A stretch of 64,000 nucleotides of DNA, from the NCBI GenBank assembly GCA_037349105.1, contig JAYJMM010000065.1:930001-994000 (forward strand), given 5' to 3'. The translations under genes and the position numbers were made by a program. The notes under the pieces are model-generated. The model did no database searches. It was not told the DNA's origin and saw only the letters and a program-made list of their open reading frames with translations. Each line of letters starts with the position of its first letter. The first letter of the stretch is position 1. This DNA is from Limnomonas spitsbergensis. Taxonomy: Eukaryota; Chlorophyta; Chlorophyceae; Chlamydomonadales. Below are positions 51,999 to 61,400 of the stretch, piece by piece.

Positions 51999-53081
51999 AT
52001 GCCGGGGGAGCCAGCCTCCGCATGCCTAGGACCAGAGAGTCCAGGGCAGAGCTTCGAGGAGGCGATGGAGCAGCTGCAGCAACAGTGGATGAACAACGGA
52101 GATTGGGAGAGGGCCGCCATTGAGGAAACAAGGCGCAACCTCGAGTGGGAGCGTGAGCTAGGGGAGCGCCTGCCTGCATTGGGGGAGAGCCCGCGGCAGG
52201 CTGCAGACCCGCTCATAGCAGCTTCCTGGGAAACAGCGGATGGCAGGCCAAATAGCAACAGCTCAAGGGACAGACAAATGAATGAGCCGGTGCAGCCAAG
52301 GGCGAGGGACCCTTGGGGGGACCCTGCCATGTACAGCACTCAGCGATGGAAGTCTACCTTGAGGAGATGTGTGGAGCAGCTTGATAGGCAGAGGAAGGAG
52401 GAGATGGGCCTGCATGAGGCATGCCAGGAACTGGTCAACAGCAGCGCAGCCATGGCAGAGTCCAGCCTGTGGTTCAAAACCAGAGTGCTGCCAGTGCAGA
52501 GTCCAGATCCCAGGATGTGGCAGTACAACCAGGCGTTGGAAGACCTGGAGGAGGAACTGGGCGTCAGTATGATGGCCCTCATAGATGGGGTTTCAGCGGA
52601 GGGCGCCGCGCATTGGCGGACTTGCCTTGAGGAGCGGATTGAAGGAGACTCATCAGCAGGGGAAGGCTTGGACGATGCCAGTGCGCAGTCGGACTGGCAG
52701 CTGGAGGGACTGAGGGTTGCCAGGCATATCCTGGAATACCAGCTGAGGAAAGCTGAAGGGACAGCGGTAGAGCCTGAGGAGGACGATGTCGGAACCATAG
52801 CACAGCACTTGAGCATGATGCCTGAGCTCCTGGAGGGAGCGGGTTTGCAATTAGTGGGGTTTCAAGCAGCCATCAGACAGTTGCAAACTGGGTTGGCCCG
52901 CAGATTGCACCAACTCAGAAGCGCGGCCAGGTGGGCCAGTGGCAGGGGACCAGAGCAGGCGGCTCTGGTGTGCGCCGATGATATTTGCCTCAACCTGAGG
53001 GTGGTAAAACGCCAGCTTGCAGAGTGGGTTAGCACCCGAGAAGAGCAGGGGGTGTTGTGGCTACCAAGCAATCTCACCTAG
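51999..53081 (+). CDS. Retroelement ORF F, helical protein of unknown function
   Basis: 360 codons from ATG (the frame is open from 51909). Largely helical and coiled-coil-like: SFEEAMEQLQQQWMNNGDWE, AIEETRRNLEWERELGERL, RWKSTLRRCVEQLDRQRKEE, RVVKRQLAEWVSTREEQ. This style fits a structural Gag-like protein, but no family is recognised. It stops at TAG (53079-53081), after which the same frame continues as ORF G. Confidence 0.45.
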   Translation: MPGEPASACLGPESPGQSFEEAMEQLQQQWMNNGDWERAAIEETRRNLEWERELGERLPALGESPRQAADPLIAASWETADGRPNSNSSRDRQMNEPVQPRARDPWGDPAMYSTQRWKSTLRRCVEQLDRQRKEEMGLHEACQELVNSSAAMAESSLWFKTRVLPVQSPDPRMWQYNQALEDLEEELGVSMMALIDGVSAEGAAHWRTCLEERIEGDSSAGEGLDDASAQSDWQLEGLRVARHILEYQLRKAEGTAVEPEEDDVGTIAQHLSMMPELLEGAGLQLVGFQAAIRQLQTGLARRLHQLRSAARWASGRGPEQAALVCADDICLNLRVVKRQLAEWVSTREEQGVLWLPSNLT

Positions 53082-53924
53082 CATCGGAGCCTTCGGGGTG
53101 CAGGAACAGACAGCGCTAGCTCAGGCGATGAGCAGGGCGACAGGGATGCGCAGGCAGCGGCAGGCGGCAATGGCCGGGAGGGACCCGCCAGCAGCCGGGC
53201 GCCAGTGCAGCACCCGCCCATGCCAGAGAGCCGGAACGGAGGCACAGCCAGTGGAGCTTGCAGCCTAACCTGCGGCAGCGCAGTCAGCAGGGAGCCACCG
53301 CGCAGAAATGTCGCAGACATGCCCCAACAATGCCTGGGTGACATGGCCAGCTTGGGGGAAGGGACCAGCAGGAAGTGCTGCAAATGTCGCGGTACAGCAT
53401 GTGCGGCTTGTGAAGGCACTAAGGGCATTGGCGGCACCCGCAGAGGAGTGTGGGCATGCCATAAATGCAGTGACTTGGTGCAACCAGCCTGGGGCCATGG
53501 GTCAGCTACCGGGGAGCCATGCCTGCGATGCGGCAAGCATGGGCACGACTATCACGCCTGTCCAGTCCCAGAGGGGATGGAAGGCAGGTGCCTCATCTGC
53601 GCCCAGAGTGGCCACCAGACCAAGGACTGCCCAGAGTGGGACACACCTTTGGGAGCCATCAGGAGGCGGCAGTTGGCAGCAGACAAGGCAGAAGGCTGCA
53701 GATGGTATAGCGCCTGGGAAGAGGAGCTTCCCAGCGAAAGGGCAGTGGTGTTACGGGCCGCCCAGGGGTTGGACTTGCCAGGGGAACTGCAGCAAGCCAG
53801 GCAAGCGCGTTGGGAGCGTGAGGCGGCAGTAGCCGAGGTCAAGGGCAAGCGCCCTCTGCTAATCAGAGAATGGTACAGGGTCGCAGACGACGGGCCTGTG
53901 CAAGGATCTATGTGTGCAGTCTAG
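53082..53924 (+). CDS. Zinc-knuckle protein, read-through extension of F (ORF G)
   Basis: Open from the codon after the ORF F stop to TAG at 53922. A Cys-rich module (KCCKCRGTACAACEGTKG ... WACHKC) is followed by two canonical CCHC knuckles, CLRCGKHGHDYHAC (53520-53561) and CLICAQSGHQTKDC (53589-53630). After these come WYSAWEEELPSERAVV and a helical basic tail. This is a nucleocapsid-like RNA-binding region, placed here a second time in the element, just before pol. Without read-through of TAG it has only non-ATG starts until internal ATGs. Confidence 0.6.
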   Translation, partial: HRSLRGAGTDSASSGDEQGDRDAQAAAGGNGREGPASSRAPVQHPPMPESRNGGTASGACSLTCGSAVSREPPRRNVADMPQQCLGDMASLGEGTSRKCCKCRGTACAACEGTKGIGGTRRGVWACHKCSDLVQPAWGHGSATGEPCLRCGKHGHDYHACPVPEGMEGRCLICAQSGHQTKDCPEWDTPLGAIRRRQLAADKAEGCRWYSAWEEELPSERAVVLRAAQGLDLPGELQQARQARWEREAAVAEVKGKRPLLIREWYRVADDGPVQGSMCAV

Positions 53925-54269
53925 AGGGCGCAGATCATAATCTTTGGGAGAGTATTGGCACATGCATATGCGGACGGGGTCCAGCAAGGCCAGGGTAGGC
54001 CTATCCGTGGGTGGCCAGAGCAGTGGTGCAACCCAGCTCAATCCAGCGGAATGTACTACCAGACTATGCAGCGTGCCAACGTTAAGAGCTACAGGAAGAC
54101 GTGCAAGGAACCAGCGGGATCAGCAGGTGCAGACGGCAGCGGAGTGCCGCGCCCCGCCAACAGGCAGGGGCAGCAGGCCAAGCGCCGCAGGGGATAGCCG
54201 TCAGAAGAGTGGCCAGTGGGGGCCGATGCAGCAAAAAAGGAAACAGCCGAGCTTCAGGGAAAGAAGTGA
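53925..54269 (+). other. Linker between ORF G and pol; two competing frames
   Basis: The ORF G frame continues (MYYQTMQRANVKSYRKTCK, then a basic Q/G-rich stretch) but meets TAG (54195) and TGA (54267). The +1-shifted frame is open from 53944 to 54414 without interruption and is Arg/Gln/Ser-rich. I cannot decide which is coding. Either the pol frame is reached by a frameshift or this copy carries nonsense mutations. Confidence 0.35.
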
Positions 54270-55771
54270 AAAAAGGCTAGGCGCCGCGCAAAGAATGCGC
54301 AGCGGAAGGCTGCAGACAGGGATCGGGGCAGCAGGCCAGGCAAGGATTGCCCTTGCCAGCCAGGCAAGATCAGCCAGGTGGAGCTGGAGATCACATGGGC
54401 CACAGAGCAGTTGAGGCCAGGGCCACCTTCAGAACTTATAGTGGCGCAGCCAGCAGTGCAACAACTGCAAGTTGCGCGGCAGCCGCCAGCATGCAGGGGA
54501 CTCCTGAACTGTACGGCATTCAAGGGAGTGCTTACGGGTGCATTCCAGCTGTTGCTGGTGTGGCTCCTGCTGTCAGCGTGCATCCCGGGTGCAAGGGCCA
54601 CTGGGCAGGGAGTCCGAGGAGGGGGGTTTACAGCAGGCCAGGGTGCTTTTGTGTCCAGCCAGGAGGCTGCGGCAAAGCTTACGTCAGGCTGGCTGCGCCC
54701 GCCGGCTGTCATCTCTTTGGGGGGTGGCAGCAGGGCAGGGGGCGCCTACAGCCAGCAGGAGGAATGGCAGCGCAACAGCAGCGCCGAGGGGGAAGCACCA
54801 GCCGCGGAGGACGACCCGCAGGCAGCAGAGTTGATCGACATGTTTCAGCCAGGAGGTGTGGTTGAACCACCTTCGGAATATGTCAAGACGGAAGAAGGAT
54901 GGCTGCTGGGCAAGCACCCTGACTTCACGGAGGAGCAGCAGGCGTCCCTCGAGCAGAGCCTCAGGGATCGCCAGGGAGCATTCGCTTACTCCATGGAGGA
55001 CCTGCTAGGCTACTGCGGCACGCAGGGTGAGTTTACATTGGCTTTGGAAGACGAGGTCAGCTCGTGCTTTCAGAAGTCGCGGGACATGCCGCCTCCAAAG
55101 GCTGCCATCTTTAAAGAGAAGTGCCAGCCGATGATACATGCAGGTATCATTGTGAAAGTGCCCCAAGGGGGTCCCATCAACTTTGCAGCCAACTTTGTGG
55201 TTGCGGCCAAGAAGAGTGCTGAGACTGGCGAGTGGACTGATCACCGCATAGCGCACGATATGCGCAGGTTGAACCTGCGTACGGCTAAGCAGGAGTTTGC
55301 CATCCCCAGGATGGAGACAATTTTTCAGAACCTGGGTACGGCCAAGATATTCAGTAAGGTGGACCTCAGGTCGGGGTTCATGCAGATACCGATCAAAGCT
55401 GAGGACCAGCCTAAGACGGCATTCTGGATGGGACCTGAGCTGTGGATGTACACCAAGCTCAATTTTGGGCTGCGCAATGGGCCTCCTTTCTTCCAGAGAA
55501 TGATGGAAGAGGAGATCGCCATAGCGGGCCTGAGTTCCTTTTGTGTGGCTTTTATTGATGATCTGCTGGTGTACAGTGATACACCAGCGGAGCACATCAA
55601 GCATGTGGAGCTCATGCTGGACATGCTCCACAATGTCGGGTTGAGGGCACACCCCGACAAGTCGTTGTTTGGGTGTGCAACGGTAGAGTACCTGGGTCAC
55701 AACGTGTCGGCCCAGGGTCTCACGCCACATGCAGCTAAAATTGCAGCGGTTATGGCGCTGCCTGAGCCTAG
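54270..55771 (+). CDS. pol: Ty3/gypsy reverse transcriptase, C-terminally truncated
   Basis: Open from 54270 (first ATG only at 54840). Near 54504-54600 there is a hydrophobic stretch, VLTGAFQLLLVWLLLSACIP then GARA. Then come HPDFTEEQQASLEQSLRD and GAFAYSMEDLLGYCG, typical of the region before Ty3 RTs. The RT proper shows HDMRRLNLRTAKQEFAIPR, FSKVDLRSGFMQIPI (motif A Asp at 55362), KLNFGLRNGPPFFQRMM, FIDDLLVYS (motif C, 55551, Phe for the usual Tyr/Val) and VEYLGHNVSAQGLTPHAAKI. It ends after MALPEP, where TTTAGGG repeats begin at 55772. RNase H and integrase are lost. Confidence 0.9.
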
Positions 55772-55838
55772 TTTAGGGTTTAGGGTTTAGGGTTTAGGGT
55801 TTAGGGTTTAGGGTTTAGGGTTTAGGGTTTAGTTTTAG
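55772..55838 (+). repeat. Interstitial telomere-type repeat (TTTAGGG)n, copy 2
   Basis: Eight perfect TTTAGGG units, then TTTAG and TTTTAG, the same degenerate end as at 3716-3726. The left neighbour is the broken pol gene ending ...GAGCCTAG. The G-rich strand is +. The same cassette sequence follows as after copy 1. Confidence 0.96.
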
Positions 55839-57478
55839 TCTTTTCATTTCAACATCCTGCCTGTCTTTTTGAACGAAGCGCCGCCCTACCAAGACACGCA
55901 TGCGCGCATATACGCCGCATTCTGCTGTTTCGAACACTGTTTTATCTAACGTGCCATACACGCCTGATGCCTCAGGTGACAGCAACAACATGTTCACCCA
56001 TCAGTTTTTTGCAACAACATCTTACCGATCTGCGTCGAAGCCACGCCGCACCACTCCGATCTCCAATCTTCTTGCTTCGTCTACAGGTTGGCCACGCAGC
56101 CCTCGCCAGCTGTGCTGCCTGAGCGCAGCAAGAGGTGGCAGGAGGGCACACCCAGCGCGATTGCAGTGCATCTGATAAAGCAATCATGCAAAGCGTACCT
56201 CGCCGTTCCTACAGCTCCACGATCAGTGTTACTACTAGATGGTGTTGCATGATGTTGAGCGAAACCTCTGGTTGATCTTGTAGACCTACACCAGGAATGC
56301 CAATCTCAACAGACGGCCATGATACGCCTGGAGACCGAACGTCTCGACGCCACAGCCATGGGGCAACGTTCCACACTTTGTACCACCTGTCGACGATCTG
56401 GAATGCACTTCTCAGTACCACCAGTGTACCAGTCCCTTCTTGAAAGATCAACCAATTCAGGTGAGCTTGGTAGCACACGTAATGCTACGCTCTGATGGCG
56501 ACCCAGCTTCATCCTGATATGCCCGATCATGCTTTGCCACGGATTGGATCTTGTATGAAGTTCTCTGAGTAACGCGTTGTACTCATACGCAATGTAATGT
56601 AGCAGCATCTTCCTCATGCGTACCGTCAGGTACCCAACACACCGGGGGCCGACATCCCCACGCATCCCCAAAGCGCCATCGTAAACGCAAGAACAAGGAA
56701 GATCGAGAAGCCCAGCAACTACCATCCCCCGTGCACAAGACTCCATCACCTTGCTACATCAGATCAGAGTGCCACAACCACTCGACCACACGACCACTCG
56801 ACTCGACCTTCCTGCTGTTTGCTGGATGAAAGGCAAGTAACAGCGTGTCCCTCCCGCATGGCCCTCCAGCATGGGCCATGTGCCCTCTAGCCTGTCCATA
56901 CCCCCCCCCCCCCCCCCTCGTGCTTACACCCCAGGCCACCAGCCACAAGTAAATTACAGAGCAAGGTACCAGTACCTGTCCCCGTGCACACGACTCCACC
57001 TCCATGTTTTTATCAGAGCAGCGTACAAGTACATGTCCCCATGCACAAGACTCCACCATCCTGATACATCAAGGCAAAGTAACAGAACCCCCTCCCCAAA
57101 CACCTCTCCCCCTCAGCTGCCTAGCTCATGCAGTCCACATATCCCCCTTTGCTGCCTAGATCCAGCAGTCCACCTCTCCCCCTCAGCTGCCCAGGTCTTG
57201 CATGCCAAAGATCCCCCACAACTGCCCAGCAATTTAGGGTCCAGCCACTCAAAGTCCAACCAGTCAGGGTCCAGCCACATCCAGTACCCCCATGTGCTCT
57301 CCTAGACTCTCCCACATACCCTCCCGCACATCCCATGCCATAAAGCATGCACCCTTTATGTCCCTTGCTACCACAGGACTAGGCTGGCTGGCCTACCATG
57401 CATCATGATCGTCTGAAGGTACCCAAGCCCAGCCTCATCACCTACTGCTTCTCAACAGCCAAAGCACTCCACATGCCC
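55828..57478. repeat. Subtelomeric cassette segment, copy 2
   Basis: Near-identical to 3716-5362, with a few substitutions and indels (for example a longer C-run at 56901 and missing bases near 56264 and 56600). No recognised gene. Homology ends in AAAGCACTCCACATGC, after which this copy continues with the 44-bp array instead of the 49-bp array. Confidence 0.88.
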
Positions 57479-58480
57479 AGCTCATGGCCAGACACATCCC
57501 CTCTCCCCCCATCACCTGCCCCAGCTCATGGCCAGACACATCCCCTCTCCCCCCATCACATGTCCCAGCTCATGGCCAGACACATCCCCTCTCCCCCCAC
57601 CACCTGTCCCAGCTCATGGCCAGACACATCCCCTCTCCCCCCACCACCTGCTCCAGCTCATGGCCAGACACATCCCCTCTCCCCCCACCACCTGCTCCAG
57701 CTCCTGGCCAGACACATCCCCTCTCCCCCCACCACCTGTCCCAGCTCATGGCCAGACACATCCCCTCTCCCCCCACCACTTGCTCCAGCTCATGGCCAAA
57801 CACATCCCCTCTCCCCCCACCACCTGCTCCAGCTCCTGGCCAGACACATCCCCTCTCCCCCCACCACCTGCTCCAGCTCATGGCCAGACACATCCCCTCT
57901 CCCCCCACCACCTGCTCCAGCTCATGGCCAGACACATCCCCTCTCCCGCCACCACCTGCTCCAGCTCATGGCCAGACACATCCCCTCTCCCCCCACCACC
58001 TGCTCCAGCTCCTGGCCAGACACATCCCCTCTCCCCCCATCACATGTCCCAAGTCATGGCCAGACACATCCCCTCTCCCCCCACCACCTGTCCCAGCTCA
58101 TGGCCAGACACATCCACTCTCCCCCCATGACATGTCCCAGCTCATGGCCAGACACATCCCCTCTCCCCCCACCACCTGCTCCAGCTCATGGCCAGACACA
58201 TCCCCTCTCCCCCCACCACCTGTCCCAGCTCATGGCCAGACACATCCCCTCTCCCCCCACCACCTGCTCCAGCTCATGGCCAGACACATCCCCTCTCCCC
58301 CCATCACATGTCCCAGCTCATGGCCAGACACATCCCCTCTCCCCCCATCACCTGCCCCAGCTCATGGCCAGACACATCCCCTCTCCCCCCATCACATGTC
58401 CCAGCTCATGGCCAGACACATCCCCTCTCCCCCCACCACCTGCTCCAGCTCATGGCCAGACACATGGCCAGACACAGATC
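57478..58480. repeat. 44-bp tandem array
   Basis: About 23 copies of a 44-bp unit: CCAGCTCATGGCCAGACACA joined to TCCCCTCTCCCCCCACCACC and TGCT. Variants include CCATCACATGTC and CTCCTGGCC. Forward frames are all open because the unit has no stop codon. Starts such as 57484 and 57528 are simply one unit apart. Confidence 0.95.
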
Positions 58481-58483
58481 AGT

Positions 58484-61400
58484 AACCTGCCTCCTCCCTC
58501 CTACCCCTCACCCTTACCCCAGAACAGCTGTGGATCAGTAGCCTGCCTTCTCCCTCCCACTCAGAACAGCTGTGGACCAGTCAGCTGCCTCCTCCCTCCC
58601 AATCCTCACCCTTACCCCAGAACAGCTGTGGATCAATCAGCTGCCTCCTCCCTCCCACCCTTCACCCTTACCCCAGAACAGCTGTGGATCAGTCAGCTGC
58701 CTCCTCCCTCCCACCCCTCACCCTTACCCCAGAACAGCTGTGGATCAGTCAGCTGCCTCCTCCCTCCCACCCTTCACCCTTACCCCAGAACAGCTGTGGA
58801 CCAGTCAGCTGCCTCCTCCCTCCCACCCTTCACCCCTACCCCATAACAGCTGTGGATCAATCAGCTGCCTCCTCCCTCCCACCCCTCACCCTTAACCCAG
58901 AACAGCTGTGGATCAGTCAGCTGCTTCCTCCCTCCCACCCTCCACCCTTACCCCAGAACAGCTTTGGATCAGTCAGCTGCCTCCTCCCTCCCACCCCTCA
59001 CCCTTACCCCAGAACAGCTGTGGATCAGTAACCTACCTCCGCCCTCCTACCCCTCACCCTTACCCCAGAACAGCTGTGGATCAGTCAGCTGCCTCCTCCC
59101 TCCCACCCCTCACCCTTACCCCAGAACAGCTGTGGATCAGTCAGCTGCCTCCTCCCTCCCACCCTCCACCCTTACCCCAGAACAGCTGTGGACCAGTCAG
59201 CTGCCTCCTCCCTCCCACCCTCCACCCTTACCCCATAACAGCTGTGGATCTGTCAGCTGCCTCCTCCCTCCCACCCTTCACGCTTACCCCAGAACAGCTG
59301 TGGATCAGTCAGCTGCCTCCTCCCTCCCAATCCTCACCCTTACCCCAGAACAGCTGTGGATCAGTCAGCTGCCTCCTCCCTCCCACCCCTCACCCTTACC
59401 CCAGAACAGCTGTGGACCAGTCAGCTGCCTCCTCCCTCCCACCCTCCACCCTTACCCCAGAACAGCTGTGGACCAGTCAGCTGCCTCCTCCCTCCCAATC
59501 CCCACCCTTACCCTAGAACAGCTGTGGATCAGTCAGCTGCTTCCTCCCTCCCACCCTCCACCCTTACCCCAGACCAGCTGTGGATCAGTCAGCTGCCTCC
59601 TCCCTCCCAATCGTCACCCTTACCCCAGAACAGCTGTGGATCAGTAACTTGCCTCCTCCCTCCTACCCCTCACCCTTACCCCAGAACAGCTGTGGACCAG
59701 TCAGCTGCCTCCTCCCTCCCACCCCTCACCCTTACCCCAGAACAGCTGTGGATCAGTCAGCTGCCTCCTCCCTCCCACCCTCCACCCTTACCCCAGAACA
59801 GCTGTGGACCAGTCAGCTGCCTCCTCCCTCCCACCCTCCACCCTTACCCCATAACAGCTGTGGATCTGTCAGCTGCCTCCTCCTTCCCACCCTCCACCCT
59901 TACCCCAGAACAGCTGTGGATCAGTGAGCTGCCTCCTCCCTCCCAATCCTCACCCTTACCCCAGAACAGCTGTGGATCAGTAACCTGCCTCCTCCCTCCT
60001 ACCCCTCACCCTTACCCCAGAACAGCTGTGGATCAGTAACCTGCCTCCTCCCTCCTACCCCTCACCCTTACCCCAGAACAGCTGTGGATCAGTAGCCTGC
60101 CTCCTCCCTCCCAATCCTCACCCTTACCCCATAACAGCTGTGGATCAGTAGCATGCCTCCTCCCTCCCACCCTTCACCCTTACCCCAGAACAACTGTGGA
60201 CCAGTCAGCTGCCTCCTCCCTCCCAACAGCTGTGGATCAGTCAGCTGCCTCCTCCCTCCCACCCTTCACCCTTACCCCAGAACAGCTGTGGATCAGTCAG
60301 CTGCCTCCTCCCTCCCACCCCTCACCCTTACCCTAGAACAACTGTGGACCAGTCAGCTGCCTCCTCCCTCCCAACAGCTGTGGATCAGTCAGCTGCCTCC
60401 TACCTCCCACCCCTCACCCTTACCCCAGAACAGCTGTGGATCAGTCAGCTGCCTCCTCCCTCCCACCCTCCACCCTTACCCCAGAACATCTGTGGACCAG
60501 TCAGCTGCCTCCTCCCTCCCAATCCCCACCCTTACCCCAGAACAGCTGTGGATCAGTGAGCTGCCTCCTCCCTCCCACCCTTCACCCTTACCCCAGAACA
60601 TCTGTGGACCAGTCAGCTGCCCCCTCCCTCCCACCCTTCACCCTTACCCCAGAACAGCTGTGGATCAGTCAGCTGCCTCCTCCCTCCCACCCCTCACCCT
60701 TACCCCAGAACAGCTGTGGATCAGTCAGCTGCCTCCTCCCTCCTACCCCTCACCCTTACCCCAGAACAGCTGTGGATCAGTAACTTGCCTCCTCCCTCCC
60801 ACCCTTTACCCTTACCCCTGAACAGATGTGCACCAGTCAGCTGCCTCCTCCCTCCCACCCTTCACCCTTACCCCAGAACAGCTGTGGATCAGTCAGCTGC
60901 CTCCTCCCTCCCACCCCTCACCCTTACCCCATAACAGCTGTGCACGAGTCAGCTGCCTCCTCCCTCCCACCCTCCACCCTTACCCCAGAACAGCTGTGGA
61001 CCAGTCAGCTGCCTCCTCCCTCCCAATCCCCACCCTTACCCCAGAATAGCTGTGGATCAGTGAGCTGCCTCCTCCCTCCCACCCTTCACCCTTACCCCAG
61101 AACATCTGTGGACCAGTCAGCTGCCTCCTCCCTCCCACCCTTCACCCTTACCCCAGAACATCTGTGGACCAGTCAGCTGCAGCCTCCCTCCCACCCCTCA
61201 CCCTTACCCCAGAACAGCTGTGGATCAGTCAGCTGCCTCCTCCCTCCTACCCCTCACCCTTACCCCAGAACAGCTGTGGATCAGTAACTTGCCTCCTCCC
61301 TCCCACCCTTCACCCTTACCCCAGAACAGCTGTGCACGAGTCAGCTGCCTCCTCCCTCCCACCCTTCACCCTAACCCCAGAACAGCTGTGGATCAGTCAG

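Larger units (their letters stand above)
41300..55771 (+). mobile_element. Very long Ty3/gypsy-type LTR retrotransposon, 3'-truncated
   Basis: Collinear ORFs on the + strand (42702-55771) end in a Ty3/gypsy reverse transcriptase that is cut off by telomere repeats. Zinc knuckles (CX2CX4HX4C) occur at 46171, 48991, 53520 and 53589, with a variant at 47779. A retropepsin-like MDSACSCHVIT lies at about 46963. RNase H, integrase and the 3' LTR are absent. The 5' boundary is a guess, because without the second LTR it cannot be placed; the stretch 41300-42700 probably holds the 5' LTR and leader. From the first ORF to the start of the RT domain is about 12.4 kb, far more than the ~2-3 kb usual in Ty3/gypsy elements. 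Confidence 0.8.

Noticed and set aside
42311..55730. Many minus-strand open frames opposite the retroelement (for example 42311-42970, 48306-48998, 55005-55730)
   Set aside because: Shadow frames caused by high GC at third positions; no motifs, while the + strand holds knuckles and RT motifs.
42702..55771. Reassigned genetic code with TAG as a sense codon
   Set aside because: Candidate host exons (27536, 32676) end naturally in TAG, and the amber codons are concentrated in the retroelement, so read-through or decay is simpler.
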